From JBFXAF01 sp050184585 (lineage in GTDB: Bacteria > Pseudomonadota > Alphaproteobacteria > Rhizobiales > Rhizobiaceae), in the NCBI GenBank assembly GCA_050184585.1, contig JBFXAF010000003.1, positions 310,001 to 374,000 on the forward strand: DNA of 64,000 bases. The letters are read 5' to 3'. The translations under genes were made by a program, and so were the position numbers. Positions 27,181 through 35,209 of this stretch are shown in pieces. The notes beneath the pieces were generated by a model. That model was not told the DNA's origin. It ran no database searches and saw only the letters and a program-made list of their open reading frames with translations. Numbering within the stretch: the first letter of the stretch is position 1; every line of letters begins with the position of its first letter.

Positions 27181-27486
27181 AGCCTTTCATCTTTTGATGG
27201 AAACAGCTCTGTTTCTCCGATGGCGAGGCGATCCGCCAGGAGGACGGCGAAGGTCGATGTGGTGCATCGGCCAAGTCCGTGCGACGAAGCGGGCGCCCGC
27301 CAGCGGGAAACCACCCGTTGGTTTGCTTTGCAAACCAACAAAGCGTTCTGGGGGGCCGGGTCAGTTCGGGCCAAATCCTTCGGTCTCCGGCTCGGCCGAT
27401 GCACCACATCGACCTTCGCCGAAGCCCTCGACCTTGGCCCGAATTCCCTCCGGCAGAGCGATTCCATCACAAGATGAAAGGCTCTA
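27178..27486. repeat. 309-bp nested foldback element (MITE-like)
   Basis: The 303 bases between two convergent genes form a nested inverted repeat. Outer arms of 25 bases (27178-27202 and 27462-27486) match with one mismatch. Inner arms of 27 bases (27246-27272 and 27394-27420) are perfect. A central 10-bp hairpin sits at 27317-27339 (GTTGGTTTGC, TTT, GCAAACCAAC). The outer arms carry the TAG stops of both flanking genes. There is no transposase inside. It looks like a non-autonomous palindromic element of the mosaic kind found in rhizobial genomes. Confidence 0.85.
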
Positions 27487-27909
27487 GCCCTCGGCGATGA
27501 GGCCCGCAGCCTCGATCGCATGAACGGCGCAGGCTTCGTCATTGTCCGACGTATCGCCGGACACGCCCACCGCGCCCAGGACGCCCCCATCGCTCGAGCG
27601 GATGAGCACGCCGCCCGGCACGGGGACGATGCGACCGCCGGAAACGCCCGATAGCCCGGTAAAGAAGTGCGGGCGGTCGACCGCTGCCTTTGACAGCGCC
27701 CGCGAACCCGAGCCCACGGCAAGCGCGCCGTAAGCCTTTCCCGACGCCACCTCGAAGCGCAGGAACGACGCGCCGTCCTGCCGCTGGAAGGCTATCGGGT
27801 GTCCTCCCGCGTCGAGGACGACTACGCCGAGCGGCTTCAGCTTCATCTCGGCGGCCCTGGCCAGAGTGCCGGCGATGATGGCGGTGGCGGTGGCGAGTGA
27901 CAGCGGCAT
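27484..27909 (-). CDS. GlcG/HbpS-family protein
   Basis: A 141-residue protein of the GlcG/HbpS (DUF336) family. It has a PAS-like profilin fold with the motif LGVVVLDAGGHPIAFQRQDGAS at about residues 27-48 and the IRSSDGGVLGAVGVSG strand-turn near 103-118. Some relatives bind heme or cobalamin or sit in glycolate operons; the role here is unknown. GGAGG lies close upstream of ATG 27909. No signal peptide, so probably cytoplasmic. Its stop codon is supplied by the foldback element. Confidence 0.87.
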   Translation of the reverse strand: MPLSLATATAIIAGTLARAAEMKLKPLGVVVLDAGGHPIAFQRQDGASFLRFEVASGKAYGALAVGSGSRALSKAAVDRPHFFTGLSGVSGGRIVPVPGGVLIRSSDGGVLGAVGVSGDTSDNDEACAVHAIEAAGLIAEG

Positions 27910-28052
27910 TGAGGATCCTCCGGGTTGAAGGAGGGGGTTTAGAGCGCGGACGCGTTCCGAGGAACCTGCGCATGCGCTGAAGGAGTTTCGTCCGGCCACG
28001 GCCAAGTGCGGGCTCCCGGCTACCACCTCGCGGCGTGGACGCTCGACGTGTC

Positions 28053-28232
28053 CATTCGGGGGCTTTTCGCCGGCCTACGCCAAGACGCCTGCCCCTCGCT
28101 ACGGCTCGGGGCGTTCGACACTCGAAAAGCCCATTCGGGGGCTTTTCGCCGGCCTACGCCAAGACGCCTGCCCCTCGCTACGGCTCGGGGCGTTCGACAC
28201 TCGAAAAGCCCATTCGGGGGCTTTTCGCCGGC
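28053..28232. repeat. 79-bp tandem repeat, 2.3 copies, with terminator-like hairpins
   Basis: Units start at 28053, 28132 and 28211 (the third partial, about 22 bases). The two full copies are essentially identical. Each junction folds into CGAAAAGCCC-attc-GGGGCTTTTCG, a strong stem. The array fills much of the 340-base space between phaR (stop 28250) and the GlcG-type gene (start 27909), both on the minus strand. I see no open frame of interest in the remaining sequence. It could act as a reiterated terminator for phaR. Confidence 0.88.
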
Positions 28233-28249
28233 ATGCAGCCGGACGTGTC

Positions 28250-28858
28250 TCACCCCATCGAATCGATCTTGCGCTGCATGGCGGCGATCTGTTCCTTGAG
28301 CTGGGCGAGATCGTCGGCCTTGTCCGGCGCTTCCCTGCGAGGCGCCGGCTCCTTGGCGGGACCCGCATTCGGTGCGCCGGGCGGGAACGGCGTGAACATC
28401 TTGAGCGCGTTCTGGAACATCTCGATGTTCCGCCGCGTCTGTTCCTCGATCGCCTTGATCGGCGTCGATATCTTCATCATGTCGACCGGCGACTTGCCGA
28501 AGGCGGTGTTCATCTGCTCGCGCAAACGTTCCTGCTCCTTCCCGAAGGCGATCATCGACTGCTCGAGGAAGCTGGGCACGATCATCTGCATCTGGTCGCC
28601 GTAGAAGGCGATGAGCTGCCTGAGGAACGGGATCGGCAGCATGTTCTGCCCGTCCTTGTTTTCCAGCTCGAAGATGATCTGGGTCAGCACGGGATGGGTG
28701 ATGTCGTCGCCGGTCTTGGCGTCCTGGACGGTGAACTCCTCGCCCTTCTTGACCATCTCGGCGAGGTCTTCCAGCGTGACGTAGGTGCTGGTGCCGGTGT
28801 TGTAGAGCCGCCGGTTGGCGTATTTCTTGATGACGACGGGGTCGTCCTTGGCGGCCAT
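28250..28858 (-). CDS. phaR: Polyhydroxyalkanoate synthesis repressor PhaR
   Basis: A 202-residue DNA- and PHB-binding repressor of phasin and PHA genes. The N-terminal DNA-binding domain has VIKKYANRRLYNTGTSTYVTLEDLA. The PHB-accumulation regulatory domains follow (LTQIIFELENKDGQ, then FLRQLIAFYGDQM and EEQTRRNIEMFQNAL). The proline/alanine linker and final coiled coil are usual. ATG 28858 has GGAGG six bases upstream; an ATG six bases earlier is too close to it. It is divergent from phaA across a TGC-rich operator region. Confidence 0.95.
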   Translation of the reverse strand: MAAKDDPVVIKKYANRRLYNTGTSTYVTLEDLAEMVKKGEEFTVQDAKTGDDITHPVLTQIIFELENKDGQNMLPIPFLRQLIAFYGDQMQMIVPSFLEQSMIAFGKEQERLREQMNTAFGKSPVDMMKISTPIKAIEEQTRRNIEMFQNALKMFTPFPPGAPNAGPAKEPAPRREAPDKADDLAQLKEQIAAMQRKIDSMG

Positions 28859-28979
28859 CGTCATCCTCCAGGGGAGGCCGGCGTGGCGGGTGCCGCACCG
28901 ACCGCGACTGCGCATGCGGGTCAGGATATGCTGAAAAGCTCCGCTTTTCCAAGCGCTTTGTGCAGTGCGGAAACTTTCG

Positions 28980-29037
28980 ATGCTGCGAAGCATGAAAAAA
29001 TGCTGCGCAGCATGGGTGCAGCATGATCCGCAGCATG
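28980..29037. promoter_or_regulatory. TGC-rich operator cluster between phaR and phaA (putative PhaR sites)
   Basis: Within 58 bases lie ATGCTGCGAAGCAT (28980-28993), the perfect 14-bp palindrome ATGCTGCGCAGCAT (29000-29013), and single arms GTGCAGCAT and CCGCAGCAT (29016-29037). PhaR from Paracoccus binds TGC-rich inverted repeats (CTGC-N3/4-GCAG). The spacing here is not that exact consensus, but composition and position between phaR and phaA make PhaR autoregulation the natural reading. It also fills most of the 285-base intergenic region together with a small GAAAAGC/GCTTTTC hairpin near 28933-28949. Confidence 0.6.
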
Positions 29038-29143
29038 GCCTGAGCAGGCCGTTTCGGATTTGACAGGTCCGAGCGAAAGGGCAAGAAACGTCGCAAATGG
29101 CAGGCGGCCCGATGCCGCCCGGACCGAATGACGGGAGACTTTC

Positions 29144-30331
29144 ATGGCTCAATCCAACTCGATCGTCGTCGCCGGCGCGGCGCGCACGCCGGTCGGATCC
29201 TTCAACGGCGCGTTCGCCAGCACCACGGCGCACGACCTCGGCGCGGTGGCGATCAGGGCGGCGCTTGAGCGCGCCGGCGTCGCGGCGAATGACGTGGACG
29301 AGGTGATCCTCGGCCAGATCCTCTCGGCCGGCCAGGGCCAGAACCCGGCGCGCCAAGCCGCTCGCGCGGCCGGCATCCCCGACGAGGCGACGTCATGGGG
29401 GCTCAACCAGCTCTGCGGTTCGGGCCTCAGGGCGATCGCCATCGGCATGCAGCAGATCTCGTCGGGCGACGCCGACATCATCGTTGCCGGCGGCCAGGAG
29501 TCGATGTCGATGGCGCCGCACGCGCAGCACCTTCGCGCCGGCACCAAGATGGGCGACCTGAAGCTCATCGACACGATGATCAAGGACGGGCTGACCGACG
29601 CCTTCTACGGCTACCACATGGGCGTCACCGCCGAGAACGTCGCGCGCCAGTGGCAATTGACCCGCGACCAGCAGGACGCCTTCGCGGTCGCCTCCCAGAA
29701 CAAGGCGGAAGCCGCGCAGAAGGCCGGCCGCTTCAAGGACGAGATCGCGGCGGTCACCATCAAGGGCCGCAAGGGCGACACCATCGTCGACCAGGACGAG
29801 TACATCCGCATGGGCGCCACCATCGACGCCATGAAGGGCTTGAAACCCGCCTTCGACAAGGAGGGCACCGTGACCGCCGGAAACGCGTCCGGCATCAATG
29901 ACGGCGCGGCCGCGGTGGTGCTGATGACCGAAGCCGAGGCCGCGAAGCGCGGCATCACCCCGCTGGTCCGCATCGTCTCCTGGGCGACGGCCGGCGTCGA
30001 CCCGCAGATCATGGGCACGGGACCGATCCCCGCCTCGCGCAAGGCGCTGAAGAAGGCCGGCTGGAAGGTCGACGATCTCGACCTCGTCGAGGCCAACGAG
30101 GCTTTCGCCGCGCAGGCCTGCGCGGTCAACAAGGACATGGGCTGGAACCCGGACATCGTGAACGTCAATGGCGGTGCCATCGCCATCGGCCATCCGATCG
30201 GGGCCTCCGGCGCGCGCGTCTTCAACACGCTGGTCTACGAGATGAAGCGGCGCGGCGCGAAGAAGGGGCTCGCCACGCTCTGCATCGGCGGCGGCATGGG
30301 CGTCGCCATGTGCATCGAGGCGATGAACTGA
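29144..30331 (+). CDS. phaA: Acetyl-CoA acetyltransferase (beta-ketothiolase)
   Basis: A 395-residue biosynthetic thiolase joining two acetyl-CoA to acetoacetyl-CoA, the first step of PHB synthesis. The acyl-enzyme Cys is in NQLCGSGLRA (about residue 90). NEAFAAQ, GHPIGASGAR and the final CIGGGMGVAMCIE (second catalytic Cys) are all present. Length is normal. phaB follows after an unusual 108-base spacer made of an octamer foldback. PHA synthase (phaC) is not in this window, as is common in rhizobia. Confidence 0.97.
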   Translation: MAQSNSIVVAGAARTPVGSFNGAFASTTAHDLGAVAIRAALERAGVAANDVDEVILGQILSAGQGQNPARQAARAAGIPDEATSWGLNQLCGSGLRAIAIGMQQISSGDADIIVAGGQESMSMAPHAQHLRAGTKMGDLKLIDTMIKDGLTDAFYGYHMGVTAENVARQWQLTRDQQDAFAVASQNKAEAAQKAGRFKDEIAAVTIKGRKGDTIVDQDEYIRMGATIDAMKGLKPAFDKEGTVTAGNASGINDGAAAVVLMTEAEAAKRGITPLVRIVSWATAGVDPQIMGTGPIPASRKALKKAGWKVDDLDLVEANEAFAAQACAVNKDMGWNPDIVNVNGGAIAIGHPIGASGARVFNTLVYEMKRRGAKKGLATLCIGGGMGVAMCIEAMN

Positions 30332-30419
30332 GGCAGTAAGGTAGTAGGGCAATAAGGCAGTAGGTCAAAAAACAAGAGCAGTTCACATACTGCCCTATTG
30401 CCGTACTGCCTTGTTGCCC
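30331..30419. repeat. Octamer-repeat foldback between phaA and phaB
   Basis: Four octamers (AGGCAGTA, AGGTAGTA, GGGCAATA, AGGCAGTA; 30331-30362) start at the last base of the phaA stop. Four more on the opposite strand (TACTGCCC, TATTGCCG, TACTGCCT, TGTTGCCC; 30388-30419) face them across a 25-base A-rich loop. The arms pair with only a few mismatches, many of them G-U in RNA. The phaB ribosome site follows at once. The period-8 structure is AT-richer than the surroundings. Confidence 0.85.
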
Positions 30420-30439
30420 TGAATGGGAGGAGGAAATCC

Positions 30440-31165
30440 ATGTCACGGGTGGCTCTTGTCACCGGGGGTTCGCGCGGTATCGGCGCGGCGATCTCGGTTG
30501 GATTGAAGAACGCGGGCTACAAGGTCGCGGCGAACTATGCCGGCAATGACGAGGCCGCGAAGAATTTCACGGCCGAGACGGGCATACCCGCCTACAAATG
30601 GTCGGTCGCCGACTACGACGCCTGCGCGGCAGGCATCAAGCAGGTCGAGGCGGAGCTCGGCCCCATCGACGTGCTGGTCAACAATGCCGGCATCACGCGC
30701 GACGTGATGTTCCACAAGATGACCCCGCAGCAATGGCGCGAGGTGATCGACACCAATCTGACCGGCGTCTTCAACATGACGCACGGCGTCTGGGGAGGCA
30801 TGCGCGACCGCAAGTTCGGCCGCGTCGTCACCATCTCGTCGATCAACGGCCAGAAGGGACAGGCCGGACAGGTGAACTATTCCGCCTCGAAGGCCGGCGA
30901 CATCGGCTTCTCGAAGGCGCTGGCCCAGGAGGGTGCACGCGCCGGCATCACCGTCAACGTCATCTGCCCCGGTTACATCGGCACCGACATGGTCAGGGCC
31001 ATCGACGAGAAGGTGCTCAACGAACGGATCATCCCGCAGATCCCGGTCGGCCGTCTCGGCGAACCGGAGGAGGTCGCGCGCTGCGTGGTCTTCCTCGCGT
31101 CCGACGATTCCGGCTTCATCACCGGCGCGACGATCTCGGCGAATGGCGGTCAGTACTTCGCCTGA
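30440..31165 (+). CDS. phaB: Acetoacetyl-CoA reductase
   Basis: A 241-residue SDR that reduces acetoacetyl-CoA to (R)-3-hydroxybutyryl-CoA with NADPH, the second PHB step. NADP motif TGGSRGIGAA is at residues 8-17. NNAG, the catalytic Ser in TISSING and YSASKAG (Tyr/Lys) are present. The PhaB-typical VNVICPGYIGTDMV is also seen. ATG 30440 is preceded by GGGAGGAGG; the frame extends to 30398 but only through the repeat. Co-transcribed with phaA unless the foldback stops transcription. Confidence 0.96.
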   Translation: MSRVALVTGGSRGIGAAISVGLKNAGYKVAANYAGNDEAAKNFTAETGIPAYKWSVADYDACAAGIKQVEAELGPIDVLVNNAGITRDVMFHKMTPQQWREVIDTNLTGVFNMTHGVWGGMRDRKFGRVVTISSINGQKGQAGQVNYSASKAGDIGFSKALAQEGARAGITVNVICPGYIGTDMVRAIDEKVLNERIIPQIPVGRLGEPEEVARCVVFLASDDSGFITGATISANGGQYFA

Positions 31166-31225
31166 CCGCGATTTGCCCGTTGCCGCGATTGCGGCATACT
31201 GACGGCGAGCAGGCCCGCGAGAAGA

Positions 31226-32377
31226 ATGCCGCCGTCAACCGCCCATGCCGCAACGCCGGATGCCGCCCATGGCGAGGATAACGCCGCGCGCACTGCCGCC
31301 GGCGCCATCCTGACCATCGATCTCGCTGCGGTGCGCGCCAACTACCGTCTTCTGCGCGACCGGCTGGGCGCCGTCGCCTGCGCCGCCGTCGTCAAGGCGG
31401 ACGGTTACGGGCTCGGCGCGGAGAAGATCAGCCGCGCGTTGATGCGCGAGGGGTGCGACACGTTCTTCGTCGCACATCTGTCGGAGGGACTGGCGCTGCG
31501 CGCCGAGCTTGGTTCCGACGTCGTGATCTACATCCTCAACGGTCTTCCGGCGGGCGCGGAGCGCACCTGCGCCGATGCCGATCTCAGGCCGGTCCTGAAC
31601 AGCGTCGAGCAGGCCCGAGCGTGGGACGATCTCGGGCGATCCGCCACTGCTCCGCCAGCCGCCATCCAGGTCGATACCGGCATGTCGCGCCTCGGCCTGC
31701 AGCCTCGCGACGTCATGCCGCTCTTCGAGGACGGTCGGTCCCTCGCTGGAATCAGGGTTGCGCTGGTGATGAGCCATCTCGCCTGCGCCGACACTCCGGA
31801 CCATCCCGCGAATGCGGCCCAGTTGAAGGCGTTTCAGGCGCTGCGTCCCTGGATCGGGGGCGGTGAATGGTCGCTGGCCAATTCCTCCGGCGTCTTCCTG
31901 GGGTCCGACTGGCATTTCGACCTCGGGCGGCCTGGCGCGGCGCTCTACGGCGTCAATCCCACGCCGCATCTGCCGAATCCGATGCGACCCGTCGTGCGGC
32001 TCGAGGCGAGGGTGATCCAGACGCGTTCGGTCGATGCCCGCGCCGGGATCGGCTACGCCCACGCGCTGGTCACCGAGAAGCCGATGCGGCTGGCGACCAT
32101 CGCGCTCGGCTACGCCGACGGCTGGCAGCGTCGGGCCGTCGGCGCTGCGTGGTTCAAGGGAGCTGCCTTGCCGTTCGCCGGGCGGGTCTCGATGGATTCG
32201 ATCATCCTCGACGTTTCCGGCCTGCCCGAAGGGGACATCAGGGCAGGCGACCTCGTGGAACTGATCGGCGAGCACCAGACGGTCGACCGGGTCGCAGAAT
32301 TGGCCGGCACGATCGGCTACGAGGTGCTGACCAGCTTCGGCAAGAGGTTCCACAGGGTCTATCTGGACGACGCGTGA
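31226..32377 (+). CDS. alr: Alanine racemase
   Basis: A 383-residue PLP enzyme interconverting L- and D-alanine for peptidoglycan or for D-alanine catabolism. The PLP lysine is in AVVKADGYGLGA (about residue 57), and the other catalytic Tyr is in AGIGYAHA. MSHLACAD and GRVSMDSIILDVS are family motifs. The N-terminal 25 residues are alanine rich and poorly conserved, so the true start may be a little downstream. dadA follows 25 bases later, so this copy may serve alanine catabolism (DadX role) rather than wall synthesis. Confidence 0.95.
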   Translation: MPPSTAHAATPDAAHGEDNAARTAAGAILTIDLAAVRANYRLLRDRLGAVACAAVVKADGYGLGAEKISRALMREGCDTFFVAHLSEGLALRAELGSDVVIYILNGLPAGAERTCADADLRPVLNSVEQARAWDDLGRSATAPPAAIQVDTGMSRLGLQPRDVMPLFEDGRSLAGIRVALVMSHLACADTPDHPANAAQLKAFQALRPWIGGGEWSLANSSGVFLGSDWHFDLGRPGAALYGVNPTPHLPNPMRPVVRLEARVIQTRSVDARAGIGYAHALVTEKPMRLATIALGYADGWQRRAVGAAWFKGAALPFAGRVSMDSIILDVSGLPEGDIRAGDLVELIGEHQTVDRVAELAGTIGYEVLTSFGKRFHRVYLDDA

Positions 32378-32402
32378 GGCGGAGCCTACGGGGGCGGATG
32401 CG

Positions 32403-33656
32403 ATGAAGGTTCTGATCCTTGGCGCTGGCGTGATCGGCGTCACCGCGGCCTGGCATCTCGCCGAGGCGGGTCACGAGGTCGAGGTCATCGACCGGCAGGA
32501 GGGCCCTGGGCTGGAGACCAGCTACGCCAATGCCGGCGAGGTTTCGCCGGGCTATTCGTCGCCCTGGGCCGGCCCAGGCATCCCGGTGAAGGCGGTGAAG
32601 TGGCTGCTGATGACCCATGGCCCGCTGGTCATCCGTCCGCTCGCCGATCCGGACATGTGGCGCTGGGTCTTCCAGATGCTGAGGAACTGCACCGCCGGGC
32701 GTTATGCCGTCAACAAGGCCCGCATGGTGCCTATTGCCGAGTACAGCCGCGACGTGCTGAAGGCGCTGCGCGCCTCGACCGGCATAACCTATGACGACCG
32801 CGCGCGCGGAACCCTTCAGCTCTTCCGCACCGAGAAACAGGTCGATGGGACGAAGGGCGACATCGAGGTGCTGGAGCGCTTCGGGGTACCCTACCAGGTT
32901 CTCGACCGAGAGGGCTGCGTCGCGGCCGAGCCCGGTCTTGCCGGGTTTCGCGACAGCATCGCGGGCGGGCTGAGGCTGCCCGGCGACGAGACCGGCGACT
33001 GCCAGATGTTCACCCAGCGCCTCGCGGCGATGGCGGCGGAAAAGGGCGTGCGCTTCGGCTACGGCACGACGATCCAGGCGATCGAGACGGAAGCCGGCGC
33101 GGTCAACGGCGTGACGACCGACAAGGGCCGCAAGACAGCCGACGCCTATGTCGTCGCGCTCGGCAGCTACTCGCCGCAGCTCGTACGGCCGCTCGGCATC
33201 CGCCTGCCGGTCTATCCCATCAAGGGCTATTCGATCACGGCGAGGATCACCGACGAGGCGAAGGCGCCGGTCTCGACCGTCATGGACGAGACCTACAAGG
33301 TCGCGATCACCCGGCTCGGAGACCGCATCCGCGCCGGAGGCACGGCCGAGATTTCCGGTTATGACCGGACGCTGAGGCCGGCGCGAAGGGCGACGCTCGA
33401 ACATTCCGTGGGCCAACTCTTCGCCGGCGGCGGCGATTTGAAGGGCGCGAGCTTCTGGTGCGGGCTGAGGCCGATGACGCCGGACGGACCGCCCGTGATC
33501 GGCCCGACCAACGTCCGCAAGCTCTGGCTCTCCACCGGCCACGGCACGCTCGGCTGGACCATGGCCTGCGGCTCCGGCCGCGTGCTCGCCGACCTGATCT
33601 CTGGACAGCAGCCGGAAATCGACGCGCGCGACCTGTCGATCGCGCGCTACGGTTGA
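32403..33656 (+). CDS. dadA: D-amino acid dehydrogenase
   Basis: A 417-residue FAD enzyme that oxidises D-alanine and other D-amino acids to oxoacids, feeding electrons to the respiratory chain at the inner membrane. The N-terminal FAD motif VLILGAGVIGVTAAWHLAEAG is followed by ETSYANAGEVSPGYSSPWAGPG, typical of DadA. The C-terminal GHGTLGWTMACGSGRVLADL closes the FAD site. Paired with the racemase upstream: L-alanine to D-alanine to pyruvate. Confidence 0.95.
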   Translation: MKVLILGAGVIGVTAAWHLAEAGHEVEVIDRQEGPGLETSYANAGEVSPGYSSPWAGPGIPVKAVKWLLMTHGPLVIRPLADPDMWRWVFQMLRNCTAGRYAVNKARMVPIAEYSRDVLKALRASTGITYDDRARGTLQLFRTEKQVDGTKGDIEVLERFGVPYQVLDREGCVAAEPGLAGFRDSIAGGLRLPGDETGDCQMFTQRLAAMAAEKGVRFGYGTTIQAIETEAGAVNGVTTDKGRKTADAYVVALGSYSPQLVRPLGIRLPVYPIKGYSITARITDEAKAPVSTVMDETYKVAITRLGDRIRAGGTAEISGYDRTLRPARRATLEHSVGQLFAGGGDLKGASFWCGLRPMTPDGPPVIGPTNVRKLWLSTGHGTLGWTMACGSGRVLADLISGQQPEIDARDLSIARYG

Positions 33657-33667
33657 GGGGCCTCGGC

Positions 33668-34078
33668 CTAAGCCTTTCCGTTGCCCGCCATCTCGCGGAA
33701 GCGGTCGATCTGCGGGTTCTGTTCGAACTCGTCGAGTTCGAACATGCGGCGAATCTCGATCACACCGTCTTCCATTGCGGGATTGGGGAAACGCGCCGCC
33801 CAGTCGCGCGCCTCGGCCTCGGACTTCACGTCGATGATCGTGTACCCGGCGACCAGTTCCTTCGTCTCCGTGAAGGGACCGTCGGTGAACGACTTCTTCC
33901 CGCCCTTCCAACTGATCCGCCAGCCCTTGTTGCTCGGATGCAGCCCGTTGGCATCGACCAGAACGCCAGCCTTGGCGAGGTCCTCGTGATAATCGGCCAT
34001 GACCTTGAACATGTCCTCGCCGGGCATCGCGTCGGCCTCCGAATCCGCGGTCGCCTTCACCAGGATCATGTAGCGCAT
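33668..34078 (-). CDS. DGPF-domain (YCII-related) protein
   Basis: A 136-residue YCII/DGPF protein with GLHPSNKGWRISW and FTDGPFTETKELVAGYTIIDV. It is a clear relative of the two genes at 18 kb, but no sigma factor is adjacent. Convergent with dadA (stops 11 bases apart), and downstream of a LysR regulator on the same strand with a 97-base gap. It may be under LysR or ECF control; neither is shown by sequence. Confidence 0.87.
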   Translation of the reverse strand: MRYMILVKATADSEADAMPGEDMFKVMADYHEDLAKAGVLVDANGLHPSNKGWRISWKGGKKSFTDGPFTETKELVAGYTIIDVKSEAEARDWAARFPNPAMEDGVIEIRRMFELDEFEQNPQIDRFREMAGNGKA

Positions 34079-34175
34079 CGTCTCGTCCTTTCAGGTTCGA
34101 CCCGACCCCATGCCGGGTTTCGTCAGCACGACGAGCGGCGCTGACGCGGATCGACATCGTCCCGGCAGAAAATCC

Positions 34176-35057
34176 TCACACGAAGTTCGAGCGTTCCGCC
34201 TCGACCAGCCTGGCGATGAACTCGGCCACCGCCTGCACCCGTCGGAGCGGCCGGACGCTCTCATGATAAACGAGCCAGTAGGAGCGGCGGATCGGCTCTA
34301 TGGCGGCGACCGGAACCAGGTCGGGGATCGTTCGCGCGATGAAGGTGTGAAGGATGCCGACGCCGGCCCCCGATCGCACTGCTTCGGTCTGGCCAAGCGC
34401 CGAGGATACGGCAAGCTCGGCGTCCCAAGCAGGGCTGAACTCGGCCGCGTAGTCGAGGGCGGGCGAGATCACGAGATCCGGCACATAGCCGACGAGGCGA
34501 TGCCGCCCCAGCTCCTGGCTGGTCGCCGGCAGCCCGCGCGCCTCGGCATAGGCCCGCGATGCCCACAGACCCAGCGAATAATCGACCAGCTTCGCGGCAA
34601 CGAGCCGCCCCTCTGTCGGACGCTCGACGGTTATGGCGATGTCGGCCTCGCGACGCGACAGCGAGAAGGTGCGCGGCACCGGCACCAACTGTACCCTGAG
34701 GCCCGGATACCGTGCGGTCAGCGACCCCAGCCGGGGTGCGAGGAAGGCGACGCCGAAGCCGTCCGGCGCGCCGATCCGCACCGTGCCCGAGACCTCCTGG
34801 TCTTCGCCGGCCACCTCCGCGCGGGCCGCGATGACGTCGGCTTCCATGCGCTCGGCCAACGCCAGGAACCGCTCGCCGGCCGCCGTGAGTTCCGATCCCG
34901 TGGTGAGGCGGCGGAAGAGTTTCGCCCTGAGCGCGCCTTCGAGCGACGCGATCCGCCGCGACACCGTTGCGTGATTGAGTTCGAGCCTGCGCGCAGCGCC
35001 GAGTATCTGACCCGCACGGGCGACCGCGAGGAAGATGCGCACGTCATCCCAGTTCAT
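34176..35057 (-). CDS. LysR-family transcriptional regulator
   Basis: A 293-residue LysR protein. The N-terminal winged helix (DDVRIFLAVARAGQILGAARRLELNHATVSRRIASLE) is followed by a substrate-binding domain that starts EVSGTVRIGAPDGFGVAFLAPRL. It is divergent from mmsA, and a perfect 9-bp inverted repeat lies between the two genes. By family rule it probably controls mmsA and itself. The effector is unknown. Confidence 0.92.
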   Translation of the reverse strand: MNWDDVRIFLAVARAGQILGAARRLELNHATVSRRIASLEGALRAKLFRRLTTGSELTAAGERFLALAERMEADVIAARAEVAGEDQEVSGTVRIGAPDGFGVAFLAPRLGSLTARYPGLRVQLVPVPRTFSLSRREADIAITVERPTEGRLVAAKLVDYSLGLWASRAYAEARGLPATSQELGRHRLVGYVPDLVISPALDYAAEFSPAWDAELAVSSALGQTEAVRSGAGVGILHTFIARTIPDLVPVAAIEPIRRSYWLVYHESVRPLRRVQAVAEFIARLVEAERSNFV

Positions 35058-35148
35058 GCGGCCAGCGAAGCATTTGCAGGGATTGATGTCCAGACGAGAC
35101 GGAACATCAAATTCCGCACAACGGCTACGAGCGCTCTCACGTTGCCAA

Positions 35149-35175
35149 CTCGCATTGCGCAGGGGACAATGCGAG
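35149..35175. promoter_or_regulatory. Inverted repeat between LysR gene and mmsA (putative operator)
   Basis: CTCGCATTG (35149-35157) and CAATGCGAG (35167-35175) are perfect inverted copies with a 9-base spacer, centred about 48 bases before mmsA. Dyads of this size and place are typical LysR-type sites; a 5' UTR hairpin for mmsA is the alternative. Confidence 0.55.
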
Positions 35176-35209
35176 CATCTCGAAAATGGATGCGTCAGGG
35201 AGCGAGACG

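Noticed and set aside
27178..27486. Coding frames within the foldback element
   Set aside because: Frames read similar peptides on both strands because of the inverted symmetry; no start signal or family similarity.
28053..28232. CRISPR-like array
   Set aside because: The 79-bp units are directly abutting with no spacers, only 2.3 copies, and no cas genes are nearby.
33668..34078. Anti-sigma factor role for the isolated DGPF gene
   Set aside because: No sigma factor is adjacent and the protein has no anti-sigma features such as a membrane span or zinc motif.
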